Origin: Streptomyces sp. col6
GTDB lineage: Bacteria; Actinomycetota; Actinomycetes; Streptomycetales; Streptomycetaceae
Length of the DNA: 64,000 nt
Direction: 5' to 3'
NCBI RefSeq assembly: GCF_008042035.1
Contig: NZ_RDBL01000012.1
Coordinates: forward strand, 1-64,000
The position numbers and the translations under genes were made by a program. Shown here one piece after another: positions 46,822 to 55,726 of this stretch. A model generated the notes under the pieces. The model was not told where the DNA came from, searched no databases, and saw only the letters and a list, made by a program, of their open reading frames with translations. Position 1 is the first letter of the stretch. Each line of letters opens with the position of its first letter.

Positions 46822-47693
46822 TGGCCGTCGCCGTGGCCCGCTCCCGGCGCGGGCTCAAGAGAATCGTCGTCGGCCGCGCGCACTCCGGCCCGCGGGGCGC
46901 GTCGCGCTTCGTCCCCGGTCTCCTGGTCCTCGGCATACCCCTGCTGCTCGCCCTGGCCGGGCCGCTGCTCGCCGGGGACGCGGGACCGCGCGGCACCTCA
47001 CTGACCCCGGGAGCCGGCCACGTGCTCGGCACCGACTTCACCGGCCGCGATGTACTGCGGGAAGTGCTGCTCGGGGGCCGGTCCGTCGTCACCGTGGCCG
47101 TCGCGGCCACGGCCCTGACCTACGCGGTGGCGCTGCCCGTCGGCTTCGTCTGCGCCCTGACCCGCCGGGCCTGGCTGGAGGAGGTGCTGATGCGCCCGCT
47201 GGACGTCCTGCTCGCCGTGCCCTCGCTCCTCGTCGTCCTGCTGGTGGCCACCGCCGTACGGCCGGGCCCGGCCGGTCTCGCGGCCGTGGTCGCCCTCGTC
47301 GCGATCCCGGACGCGGCCAGGATCGTACGCGCCGCCGGAGCGGAGGCCGCGTCGCGCCCCGCCGTCGAGGCCCTGCGCATGCAGGGCGAGAGCTGGGCGC
47401 GGCTGGCCCTCGGCTATGTCGGACGGTCGGTGGGCCGCACCCTTGCCGCGGACGTCGGCGTACGCCTCACCGGCGCGGTCTACCTCGTGGCCACCGCCGC
47501 CTTCCTCGGCGTGGGTGTGGCACCGGACGCCTCCGACTGGGCGGTGATGGTGGACCGCAACCGCACCGGACTGTCCGTTCAGCCGTGGGCCGCGGTGGTG
47601 CCCGCCCTGCTGATCGTCGCACTCACCCTGGGCGGCAACCTGCTCGTCGACGCCGCGCTCACCCGCCCGCACCGCACGGAGAAGAACCGATGA
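46818..47693 (+). CDS. ABC permease 2 (DppC/NikC type)
   Basis: 291 residues from GTG 46818; ATG 46821 is equally possible (TGATG). GGAGG lies seven bases before GTG. Hallmarks: H-V-L-G-T-D-F-T-G-R-D-V-L-R (start of the core), and an E-A-L-R-M-Q-G-E-S-W coupling loop. About five or six helices. Partner of permease 1. Confidence 0.9.
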   Translation: MMAVAVARSRRGLKRIVVGRAHSGPRGASRFVPGLLVLGIPLLLALAGPLLAGDAGPRGTSLTPGAGHVLGTDFTGRDVLREVLLGGRSVVTVAVAATALTYAVALPVGFVCALTRRAWLEEVLMRPLDVLLAVPSLLVVLLVATAVRPGPAGLAAVVALVAIPDAARIVRAAGAEAASRPAVEALRMQGESWARLALGYVGRSVGRTLAADVGVRLTGAVYLVATAAFLGVGVAPDASDWAVMVDRNRTGLSVQPWAAVVPALLIVALTLGGNLLVDAALTRPHRTEKNR

Positions 47694-49198
47694 ACACACT
47701 TTCGCGCACCGCCGCGACCTCCGCACGGGAGCCGGTCGCCGTGATCGAGGGGCTACGGGTGGAGACCGGCGGACGCGCCGTCCTCGACGGTGTGGACCTG
47801 CGCCTGCTGCCCGGCAGGATCACCGCGCTGACGGGCGCCTCGGGCAGCGGCAAGACGACCACCGGGCGCGCCCTGCTCGGCGAGTACCCGCCCGGAGCGC
47901 GCGTGACCGGCAGCGTACGGGTGCCGCAGGGCCTGATCGGATACGTGCCGCAGCACCCGGCAGCCGTGCTCAACCCGGCCCGCCGCATCGGCGCGTTGCT
48001 CCTGGACATCGCCCGCGGCCGGGTGCGGCACCTGCCGCGCTCCCGGCGCCGGGCGGCGGCGCGGGAACGGGTGCTCGACGCGCTCGCCCGCGTCCGGCTG
48101 CCGGCGGACGGCCGGCTGCTGCGCCGCTTCCCGCACCAGCTCTCCGGGGGGCAGCAGCAGCGCGTGGTGCTCGCCCAGGTCCTGCTTCTCGGCGCCCGCG
48201 TCGTCGTCGCTGACGAACCGACCACCGGACAGGACCCGCTGACGAAGCGGGGAGTCGTGGACCTGCTGGCCGACGCGGCCCGGCAGGGGATCGCCGTACT
48301 CCTGCTCAGTCATGACCCGGGCGTCGTCCGCGCGCTGGCCGACGAGGTGGTCGTCCTGCACGACGGCCGGGTGCGGGATCCGGGGCCGGTGGACGCGCCC
48401 TGCCGGACCCCGCTGGGCGGTGCGGGGCGGGACGAGGTGGTGCTCGACGTGCGCGCGATGGACGCGCGGCACGGCCGGACGCCGGTGCTCGACCGCGTCT
48501 CGCTCACCGTCCGTGCCGGTGAATGCCTCGCCGTCGTGGGCCGGTCCGGGAGCGGCAAGACGACCCTGGCCCGCTGCCTGAGCGGCCTGCACCCTCGCCA
48601 TGCCGGCGAGGTGCTGCTCGACGGTGCGTCCCTGCCGGCCGGTCTGCGCGACCGCTCCCGGACCCAGGTGGCCGGTGTGCAGTACGTCTTCCAGGACGCG
48701 AAGGCGGCTTTCGACGAGTACCGCCCCGTGCTCGGCCAGGTCGCGCGGACAGCGGTACGCCTGCGCGGGGCGGCCCCGGCCGTGGCGAGGCACGAGGCGC
48801 TCGCACTGCTGGACGCCCTGGGCCTCACGGAGACGATGGCGAAGCGGCTGCCCGCGCACCTGTCCGGTGGCGAACTCCAGCGGGCGGCGCTCGCCCGCGC
48901 GGTCCTGGCCCGTCCCCGGGTCCTGGTGTGCGACGAGATCACGGCGGGCCTCGATCCGCCGGCCCGGGGCGCGGTTCTCTCCCTGCTCGGCGGGCTGCTG
49001 AGCTCCGGCCGCATGAACGCGCTGGTCCTGATCACCCATGACCTGGGCACCGCCGCCCTGGCGGACCGGATCGCGGTGATGGACCGCGGCAGAATGCTGG
49101 AGGCGGGGGCGGCGGGCCGGGTACTGGGCTCGCCGGAGCACGCGTTCACGAGGGAACTCGTGGCGGCGGACGGGGCGTTCGCCGTACCCGGGGGCTGA
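47690..49198 (+). CDS. ABC transporter with two fused ATPase domains (DppD-DppF type)
   Basis: 502 residues, ATGA overlap. Domain 1 (about 15-235): Walker A G-A-S-G-S-G-K-T-T, signature L-S-G-G-Q-Q-Q-R, Walker B V-V-V-A-D-E-P. Domain 2 (about 250-495): G-R-S-G-S-G-K-T-T, L-S-G-G-E-L-Q-R, V-L-V-C-D-E. Both sites look active. A single chain thus replaces the usual two ATPases and powers the importer made by the two permeases and the lipoprotein. It is the last gene of the ten-gene operon. Confidence 0.92.
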   Translation: MNTLSRTAATSAREPVAVIEGLRVETGGRAVLDGVDLRLLPGRITALTGASGSGKTTTGRALLGEYPPGARVTGSVRVPQGLIGYVPQHPAAVLNPARRIGALLLDIARGRVRHLPRSRRRAAARERVLDALARVRLPADGRLLRRFPHQLSGGQQQRVVLAQVLLLGARVVVADEPTTGQDPLTKRGVVDLLADAARQGIAVLLLSHDPGVVRALADEVVVLHDGRVRDPGPVDAPCRTPLGGAGRDEVVLDVRAMDARHGRTPVLDRVSLTVRAGECLAVVGRSGSGKTTLARCLSGLHPRHAGEVLLDGASLPAGLRDRSRTQVAGVQYVFQDAKAAFDEYRPVLGQVARTAVRLRGAAPAVARHEALALLDALGLTETMAKRLPAHLSGGELQRAALARAVLARPRVLVCDEITAGLDPPARGAVLSLLGGLLSSGRMNALVLITHDLGTAALADRIAVMDRGRMLEAGAAGRVLGSPEHAFTRELVAADGAFAVPGG

Positions 49199-49227
49199 CG
49201 CGATGCACGTCGCGGAGGTCACCCCCC

Positions 49228-51360
49228 TCAGCCGCCCCCGCTCGCCAGCGCCTCGATCAGCAGCAGCGCGATGTCGTCGCTGCCGGGCGTGACCTCCTTC
49301 GCGTACCGCACCAGGTCGTCCGCCACCGCGTCCATGGGACGGCCGGAGCCGCGGGTGAACTGCTGGGCGAGCGCGGCCGTCGACTCGTCGAGGTCGGTGC
49401 CGGGGACCTCCACGAGCCCGTCCGTGTACAGCGCGAGCGCGGCGCCCGGCGGCAGCGGGATCTCGGTCGTCGGGTACCGCGCGTCCCGGTCGATGCCGAG
49501 CAGCAGACCGGGCGGCAGCCGCAGCACCTCGGTGTCCCCGCCGGGGTGGCGCAGCAGCGGCGGAGGGTGGCCGGCCGTGGCCAGCAGGGCGCGGTGGCCT
49601 GCCAGGTCCAGATGGACGTAGAGGCAGCTGGTGAACAGGCCGGGGTCGAGATCGGCGAGCAGCCGGTTGGTGCGCGCGAGCACCTCTGCGGGCGGTGCCC
49701 CCGCCGAGGCGTGCACCGCCGTGCGTACCTGCCCCATCAGGGCGGCGGCCGTCACGTTGTGGCCCTGGACGTCACCGATGGCCGCGGCGGCGGTGGTGGC
49801 GTCGAGGGGGATGACGTCGTAGAAGTCACCGCCGATGCCCATGCCGCGGGTGGCGGGCAGATAGCGGGCGGCCACGTCCAGTCCGCCGATCCGGGGCAGG
49901 GTGTGGGGCAGCAGATGGGCCTGGAGGCTGTGGGCCAGCTGCTCCTTGGTGTCGTACAGGCGGGCCCGGTCCAGGGCCTGCGCGATCAGGCCGGCGATCG
50001 ACGTGAGGAGCGCCCGTTCCTCCGGCTCGAAGGCGCGCCTGCGGTCGTAGCCGAGGACCAGTGTGCCGACCGGGCGGCCCGAGGCGAGGAGCGGCAGGAA
50101 GGCGTGAGCGGCCAGTCCCTCCTGGAGCGAGGCGGGCGGGAAGGCGCGCAGGAACTCGTCGAAGGACCGGTAGAAGGCGGGCACGCCGGTCGTCAGGACA
50201 TGGGTGACAGGGGCGTGCGAGGTCAGTGGCGCGCCCTCGAAGCACTCCATCAGCTCCGCGCTGAAACCCCGGTGCCCCTCGATGCGCAGGCGTCCCTCCG
50301 CCGTCGTCAGCACGGCGAGCGCCTGGATCCGGAAGGCGGGCGCCAGCTGCTCGGAGATCAGCTCGACCACGTCCTGGATGCTCACGGCCTCGGTGAGCGT
50401 CGCGGCCAGATGCATCAGGTGGTAGAGCGCAACGGCCCGGCCCGGGGCGCTCGGCGAGGCGGCGGCTCCGGTGGCCGTGGGCAGCGCCGACGTGTGCGGC
50501 CCGCTGACGGGGGTGATGTACACGCTGATGCCGGACGCGTCGGGGTAGAGGCGGAACGACAGCCACTGGTCCGGCGGCCGCAGGGCGACGAAGGACATCG
50601 GCTCCCGGCTGATCATCGCGCCCCGGTACTGGTCCTCGAACAGCGGATCGGCCATCCAGCGCAGCGACTCCCAGGGGAGCGTCCCCACCAGATCCTCCAC
50701 GCGCCCCCCGACCAGTTCGGCCCCGGTCTCCGTGAGGAAGGTGATCCTCCCGTGCATGTCGAGGGTGCAGCAGCCGCCCGGGAGCCGGGCGACGAAGTCC
50801 GCGGCGGCGACGGCCTCGGTGGGGGCGGGCCGCGGTGCGGTGACCGGCGGCAGTACCCGAGGCCCGGTGCCGGCGGCCACCGGACGGCCCCGCTCCCGCT
50901 CCTCGCGCAGCACCCGCACCGCGTCGTCGCAGCAGCCGTCGACCGCCGCGCGCTCCTGTGGCGACAGCTGGGCCGGGTGGGAGCCCGGCCACAGCAGGAC
51001 GAGGCCGCCCAGCGCCTCCGTCTCACCGACCAGGGGCGCGGCGGCCAGCGCGAAGCGGTACGGCAGGACGAGCGCGGGGCGCGGATACCGTCTGGCCAGC
51101 TCCTCCTGGCTGCCCAGCCACACCAGGTGCCGGTCCTTCACCGCGTCGGACACCGGTATGGGTGCGGACAACGGCACCCGTACCCAGGGATCGGCCATCT
51201 CCCCGGGAATCCCGGCGAGCACGGCGAGCCGGAGCGTCGATTCGCCGGGCGGGAGCAGATAGAGCATCACCACGGCGGCGCCCGTCTCCCGCAGGGCACA
51301 CGCCACCGCCGCGTCGAGACGGTCCTCCGCAGAGTCCATGGCGGGCCCGACAGTGTCCAT
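49228..51360 (-). CDS. GAF-PAS-GAF-PP2C (SpoIIE-type) phosphatase
   Basis: 710 residues. Order: GAF (about 15-150), PAS (about 188-290, C-T-L-D-M-H-G-R-I-T-F-L-T-E), a second GAF (about 320-465) and a SpoIIE phosphatase (about 490-705) with G-G-D-F-Y-D-V, I-G-D-V-Q-G-H and Y-T-D-G-L-V-E. Metal-binding Asp residues are intact. A cytoplasmic sensor-phosphatase for anti-sigma partner switching. Its end faces the end of the metallophore-like operon. The second such phosphatase in the window. Confidence 0.9.
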   Translation of the reverse strand: MDTVGPAMDSAEDRLDAAVACALRETGAAVVMLYLLPPGESTLRLAVLAGIPGEMADPWVRVPLSAPIPVSDAVKDRHLVWLGSQEELARRYPRPALVLPYRFALAAAPLVGETEALGGLVLLWPGSHPAQLSPQERAAVDGCCDDAVRVLREERERGRPVAAGTGPRVLPPVTAPRPAPTEAVAAADFVARLPGGCCTLDMHGRITFLTETGAELVGGRVEDLVGTLPWESLRWMADPLFEDQYRGAMISREPMSFVALRPPDQWLSFRLYPDASGISVYITPVSGPHTSALPTATGAAASPSAPGRAVALYHLMHLAATLTEAVSIQDVVELISEQLAPAFRIQALAVLTTAEGRLRIEGHRGFSAELMECFEGAPLTSHAPVTHVLTTGVPAFYRSFDEFLRAFPPASLQEGLAAHAFLPLLASGRPVGTLVLGYDRRRAFEPEERALLTSIAGLIAQALDRARLYDTKEQLAHSLQAHLLPHTLPRIGGLDVAARYLPATRGMGIGGDFYDVIPLDATTAAAAIGDVQGHNVTAAALMGQVRTAVHASAGAPPAEVLARTNRLLADLDPGLFTSCLYVHLDLAGHRALLATAGHPPPLLRHPGGDTEVLRLPPGLLLGIDRDARYPTTEIPLPPGAALALYTDGLVEVPGTDLDESTAALAQQFTRGSGRPMDAVADDLVRYAKEVTPGSDDIALLLIEALASGGG

Positions 51361-51459
51361 AACCGGACAATACGCCCGCTCCTCGCGCTCGACACCGTGA
51401 TGGTGCCCGCCGTGACGTGCTTCCCAGGACCCGTTCGGGCGACCCTGGGCGCGCGGGGA

Positions 51460-51849
51460 TCAGCCCGCCGCCTCCCGGCTGATCTGCTCGAACCGTGCCC
51501 CCATCTCCGCGGCCAGCGCCTGCGCGGCCGACAGGGGGCGGACCATCACCATGAGGTCGTCGATCAGGCCCTCCTCGTTCAGGTGGAGGAAGTCGCAGCC
51601 GGTGATCTCCCGGTCGCCGACCTTCGCCGTGAAGACGAGCGCGTGGTCGCGCCCGTCCGGGCTCGCCATCTCCCGTACGTAGCGGAAGTCGCCGAACACC
51701 TCGGAGACGGCCCGCAGGATCGCGGCAGTGACCGGCTTCCCCGGATAGGGCTTGAACGCCACCGGACTGGTGAAGACGACGTCGTCGGCCAGTGCCGCCT
51801 CGGCCGCCGCCATGTCGTGCGCCTCGACCGCCTTGCGGAAAGCGAGCAT
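51460..51849 (-). CDS. SnoaL/NTF2-like protein
   Basis: 129 residues from ATG 51849, which has GGAGG five bases upstream; ATG 51861 is an alternative. NTF2-fold cone: M-L-A-F-R-K-A-V-E-A-H-D at the start, L-A-D-D-V-V-F-T-S-P-V-A-F-K, and the end strand H-L-N-E-E-G-L-I-D-D-L-M-V-M-V-R-P. Such proteins are small isomerases, hydrolases or binding proteins. Divergent from a PadR gene, its probable regulator. Confidence 0.82.
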   Translation of the reverse strand: MLAFRKAVEAHDMAAAEAALADDVVFTSPVAFKPYPGKPVTAAILRAVSEVFGDFRYVREMASPDGRDHALVFTAKVGDREITGCDFLHLNEEGLIDDLMVMVRPLSAAQALAAEMGARFEQISREAAG

Positions 51850-51919
51850 CCCGGCCTCCATAGTCAATTTGTTGAATAGGTGCCGACGAGATTAATCACA
51901 CCGGTGCTAGCGTGTCCAG

Positions 51920-52504
51920 ATGTCACTCAAGTACGCGGTCCTGGCGGCCCTGCTCGAAGGCGAGGCGTCCGGATACGACCTGGCGAAGGTCTTCGACGTC
52001 TCGGTGGCGAACTTCTGGTCCGCCACACCGCAGCAGCTCTACCGGGAACTGGACCGGCTCGCGGAGGGCGGCCTGATCGAGGCACGCGTGGTCGAGCAAC
52101 TGCGCCGGCCGAACAAACGGCTCTTCACCCTCACACCGGAAGGCCGCCGCGCGCTCGGCGCGTTCACCGCCGAGGCGCCCCGGCCCACCGCCATCCGGGA
52201 CGAACTGCTCGTGATGATCCAGGCCGTGGACATCGGCGATCCCGAGGCGGTACGCGCTTCGGTCGAGGAACGTATGGAGTGGGCGCGCGCCAAGCTCGCC
52301 CGTTACGAACGGCTGCGCCTGCGCCTCCTGGACGGCCGCGACGAGGCTGCCTTCCTCGCGGAGACCGAACGCGTCGGCCCCTATCTCACCCTGATGCGCG
52401 GCCGGTCCTTCGAGGAGGAGAACCTGCGCTGGGGGCTGCGCGTCCTGGAGATCCTTGAACTCCGTTCCAGTGCACGGGCGGTGGGCGGCGGGGACACGGT
52501 CTGA
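51920..52504 (+). CDS. PadR family regulator
   Basis: 194 residues. The N-terminal winged helix has the PadR pattern L-K-Y-A-V-L-A-A-L-L-E-G-E-A-S-G-Y-D-L and the wing after L-I-E-A-R-V-V. The C-terminal half is a long coiled helix pair for dimerisation. Divergent from the SnoaL-like gene. A short TCAA-N4-TTGA repeat at 51866-51877 lies close to the SnoaL start and may be a binding site. Confidence 0.88.
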   Translation: MSLKYAVLAALLEGEASGYDLAKVFDVSVANFWSATPQQLYRELDRLAEGGLIEARVVEQLRRPNKRLFTLTPEGRRALGAFTAEAPRPTAIRDELLVMIQAVDIGDPEAVRASVEERMEWARAKLARYERLRLRLLDGRDEAAFLAETERVGPYLTLMRGRSFEEENLRWGLRVLEILELRSSARAVGGGDTV

Positions 52505-52539
52505 CGGCATTGTCAGACCCCTCGGCTAGGGTCCCCGGC

Positions 52540-53238
52540 ATGACTGAATTCGTGTTGGTGGCGGGTGCCTGGCTGGACGGATCGGTGTGGGACGACGTGG
52601 CGTCGCGCCTGCGTGCGGCCGGGCACGGCGTCCATGCGGTGACCCTGTCCGGAGTCGGTGAGAAGCGGGAGCGGCAGGTCGGCCGGCAGACCCATGTGAA
52701 CGACATCGTCGACGAGGTGGAGCGGCTCGGCCTGCGCGACATCGTCCTCGTCGGCCACAGCTACTCGGGCATTCCCGTGGGTCAGGCCGCCGCGCGTCTG
52801 GGCGACCGGCTGTCCCGGGTCGTCTTCGTGGACGCCTGCGTGCCCGCCGACGGCGAGTCGTTCGTCTCGGCCTGGTGGCAGGGGCCGGACGCGCTCCAGG
52901 CACAGCTCGACGGGAACGGCGGCCTCTGGGCCGTACCGGAGGCCGCCGAGTTCGAGGGCCAGGACCTGACCGACGAGCAGATCGCGCGGTTCCGGTCCGG
53001 CGCGACGCCGCACCCCGGCGCCGCGCTGGCCGACCCCGCCGTGCTGGACCGCCCCCTGGGCGAGCTGCCGGCGACGTACATCAAGTGCCTCCTCGACGGT
53101 CCCGAACCGAGTGAGGACGTGGCCCGTCTGCTGACCGGCGAGCGGTGGGAGCTGGTCACGATGGACACCGGGCACTGGCCGATGATCTCCCGCCCGGACG
53201 AACTCGCGGCGATCCTCGACAAGGCGGCCGCCGCCTGA
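52540..53238 (+). CDS. Alpha/beta hydrolase
   Basis: 232 residues from ATG 52540. Short-loop alpha/beta hydrolase: A-G-A-W-L-D-G near the start, nucleophile elbow G-H-S74-Y-S-G, and His in M-D-T-G-H-W-P. It resembles the MenH/SABP2-like esterases of streptomycetes. No signal peptide. Thirty-five bases after the PadR gene; possibly co-transcribed. Confidence 0.85.
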   Translation: MTEFVLVAGAWLDGSVWDDVASRLRAAGHGVHAVTLSGVGEKRERQVGRQTHVNDIVDEVERLGLRDIVLVGHSYSGIPVGQAAARLGDRLSRVVFVDACVPADGESFVSAWWQGPDALQAQLDGNGGLWAVPEAAEFEGQDLTDEQIARFRSGATPHPGAALADPAVLDRPLGELPATYIKCLLDGPEPSEDVARLLTGERWELVTMDTGHWPMISRPDELAAILDKAAAA

Positions 53239-53314
53239 CGGCCCAGGGGGGCGCGGCGGCCCGATCGGACGATCAGGGCGCGCGCCCCCGCGCCGTACGG
53301 GCTGCAATGGACGG

Positions 53315-53992
53315 GTGACCGCGCCCCCCGACGACTGCCTCGCGCGCAACGAGTGGGTCTGCGGCGCCTATCTGAGCAGCCGCCGGCACATCCTCTGGGA
53401 CGCGGCCCTGCAGCATGTGCAGCTGACCGCGGTCGCCGTGCTCATCGGCCTCGTCCTCGCACTGCCGCTCGCCCTCGCCGCCCGCCGCTGGCAGTGGGCG
53501 GCCGGACCCGTGCTCGGCGTGACGACGATCCTGTACACCATCCCGTCGCTCGCCATGTTCTCGCTGCTGCTGCCGGTGTACGGGCTCTCCGCCTCGCTCG
53601 TCGTCGCCGGACTCGTCCTGTACTCGCTGACCCTGCTCGTGCGCAACATCCTCGCCGGGCTGCGTGCCGTGCCCGAGGAGACCCGGCAGGCCGCCCGGGG
53701 CATGGGCTACGGCCCCGTACGGCTGCTCGTGGCCGTGGAGCTCCCGCTCGCCCTGCCCGCCGCCATGGCCGGGCTGCGCATCGCCACCGTCTCCGCGGTC
53801 TCCCTGGTCACCATCGGCGCGATCGTCGGCTACGGCGGACTCGGCAACCTCATCTACGCCGGGATGAACACCTACTTCAAGGCCCAGGTGCTCACGGCGT
53901 CCGTGCTGTGCGTCGTCATCGCCGTCGCCGCCGACCTGCTCCTCCTGCTGCTGCAACGCCTGCTGACCCCGTGGACCAGGAGCCGGTCGTGA
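53315..53992 (+). CDS. Osmoprotectant ABC permease (OpuCB/ProW type)
   Basis: 225 residues from GTG. About five helices with L-Y-T-I-P-S-L-A-M-F and the coupling motif E-E-T-R-Q-A-A-R-G-M-G-Y. Part of the glycine-betaine/choline/carnitine uptake family. It overlaps the next permease by four bases. Confidence 0.9.
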   Translation: MTAPPDDCLARNEWVCGAYLSSRRHILWDAALQHVQLTAVAVLIGLVLALPLALAARRWQWAAGPVLGVTTILYTIPSLAMFSLLLPVYGLSASLVVAGLVLYSLTLLVRNILAGLRAVPEETRQAARGMGYGPVRLLVAVELPLALPAAMAGLRIATVSAVSLVTIGAIVGYGGLGNLIYAGMNTYFKAQVLTASVLCVVIAVAADLLLLLLQRLLTPWTRSRS

Positions 53993-54672
53993 ACACCCTG
54001 ACGGACGCCTGGTCCTGGCTCACGACCTCGGCGCACTGGCACGGCCAGGACGGCATCTGGACCCGGCTCGGCCAGCACCTCTACCTCACCGTCGTCTGCC
54101 TCCTGATCAGCTGCCTCATCGCGCTGCCCGTCGCCCTGTTCCTCGGCCACATCGGCAAGGGCGGGGCGCTCGCCGTCAACATCTCCAACGTCGGACGGGC
54201 CGTGCCCACCTTCGCCGTCCTGGTCCTGCTCCTGCTCACCCCGGTCGGCCGCTGGGGCGAGGGGCCGACCATCGTGGCGCTCGTCCTGTTCGCCGTGCCC
54301 CCGCTGCTCACCAATGCCTACGTCGGCATGCGCGAGGTCGACCAGGACGTCGTCCGGGCCGCCCGGGGCATGGGGATGACGGGCCGGCAGCTGCTCCTGC
54401 GCGTCGAAGTACCGCTCGCCCTGCCCCTCATCCTCACCGGTGTGCGCATCGCGGCCGTCCAGCTCGTGGCCACGGCCACCATCGCGGCCCTCGCGGGCGG
54501 CGGCGGCCTCGGCCACATCATCACCGCCGGGTTCAACCTCGCCTCCACCGCGCAGGTGGTCGCCGGAGCGGTCCTCGTCGCCGCGTTCGCGCTGATCGTC
54601 GAGGGCCTGTTCGAGACGGCACAGCGGCTCGCGCCCAGCCGCCTCGGACTGCGCGTGGGGGACACCGCGTGA
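53989..54672 (+). CDS. Osmoprotectant ABC permease (OpuCD type)
   Basis: 227 residues from GTG 53989 (GTGA). Five or six helices, with V-G-R-A-V-P-T-F-A-V and the coupling loop D-Q-D-V-V-R-A-A-R-G-M-G-M. Pairs with the preceding permease. It overlaps the solute-binding gene. Confidence 0.9.
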   Translation: MNTLTDAWSWLTTSAHWHGQDGIWTRLGQHLYLTVVCLLISCLIALPVALFLGHIGKGGALAVNISNVGRAVPTFAVLVLLLLTPVGRWGEGPTIVALVLFAVPPLLTNAYVGMREVDQDVVRAARGMGMTGRQLLLRVEVPLALPLILTGVRIAAVQLVATATIAALAGGGGLGHIITAGFNLASTAQVVAGAVLVAAFALIVEGLFETAQRLAPSRLGLRVGDTA

Positions 54673-55640
54673 GGGCGGGACCCCGCGTACGGGCCGGCCG
54701 CCCGCTCGCCGTACTCCTGCTGCTGGCGGCCACCGCCTGCGGTACCGGGCCCAGTCTGGAGAACCAGGGCGAGGTCACCGCCCCGCCGGGCGACAGCAAG
54801 CACCTGACCATCGGCTCCGCGGGCTTCACCGAGAGCGACCTGCTCGCCCAGATGTACGCCCTGCTGCTCGGCCGCGCCGGATACTCCACGAAGATCATCT
54901 CCGTCACCAACCGGGAGATCTACGAACCCGCGCTGGAGAACGGCCAGATCGACGTCGTCCCGGAGTACGCGGCGACCTTCGCCGACTGGCTGAACGCCAA
55001 GGAGCACGGCGCCGACGCGACCCCCGTCGGCTCACCCGACCTCGCCGCCACGATGAAGGCCCTGCGCACCCTCGCCGCACCCCGCGGCCTCACCGTCCTG
55101 GACCCCGGAAAGGCCGTCGACCAGAACGCGTTCGCCGTCACCGCCGCCTACGCCCGCGAACACCACCTGAAGACCCTCAGCGACCTCGGCCGCTCCGGAC
55201 TGCCCGTACGGCTCGCGGCCGGCGACGAGTGCGTGCAGCGCCCGTACTGCGCACCCGGCCTGAAGAAGACGTACGGCATCGACATCACCGCGGTGGACCC
55301 CAAGGGTGTGGGCACCACCCAGGCCAAGCAGGCCGTGCAGAGCGGCCGGGACCAGATGGTGCTGACCACCACCACCGACGCGACCCTGGACGACTTCGGG
55401 CTCGTCCTGCTCGCCGACGACGAGCACCTCCAGAACGCCGACTACCTCGTCCCCGTCGTCAACCGCTCCCGGGCCGGCGGCGAGGGCGTGCGCAAGGCGC
55501 TGGGCAAGCTGAACACCGTCCTCACCACGGCGGACCTGGCCCGGCTGAACGAACAGGTCGACAGCTGGCGACGGCTCCCCGAGGACGTGGCCCGCGCCTA
55601 CCTCCGCTCCGAACACCTCGTCCCCGAAGCGAAGGGCTGA
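54669..55640 (+). CDS. Osmoprotectant-binding lipoprotein (OpuCC/ProX type)
   Basis: 323 residues, start overlapping the permease stop. Signal with lipobox A-T-A-C. OpuAC domain: I-G-S-A-G-F-T-E-S-D-L-L-A-Q-M-Y, V-V-P-E-Y-A-A-T and the ligand-binding aromatic positions. It captures a quaternary-amine osmoprotectant at the membrane surface. Confidence 0.9.
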   Translation: MRAGPRVRAGRPLAVLLLLAATACGTGPSLENQGEVTAPPGDSKHLTIGSAGFTESDLLAQMYALLLGRAGYSTKIISVTNREIYEPALENGQIDVVPEYAATFADWLNAKEHGADATPVGSPDLAATMKALRTLAAPRGLTVLDPGKAVDQNAFAVTAAYAREHHLKTLSDLGRSGLPVRLAAGDECVQRPYCAPGLKKTYGIDITAVDPKGVGTTQAKQAVQSGRDQMVLTTTTDATLDDFGLVLLADDEHLQNADYLVPVVNRSRAGGEGVRKALGKLNTVLTTADLARLNEQVDSWRRLPEDVARAYLRSEHLVPEAKG

Positions 55641-55726
55641 GACCGCGAAGCCCGTCCCGGTGCGGACCGATGAGTCCGCGCCGCGGCCCCAGTCAGTATG
55701 TCGACACCACCGGAGAAGGCGGAGCG

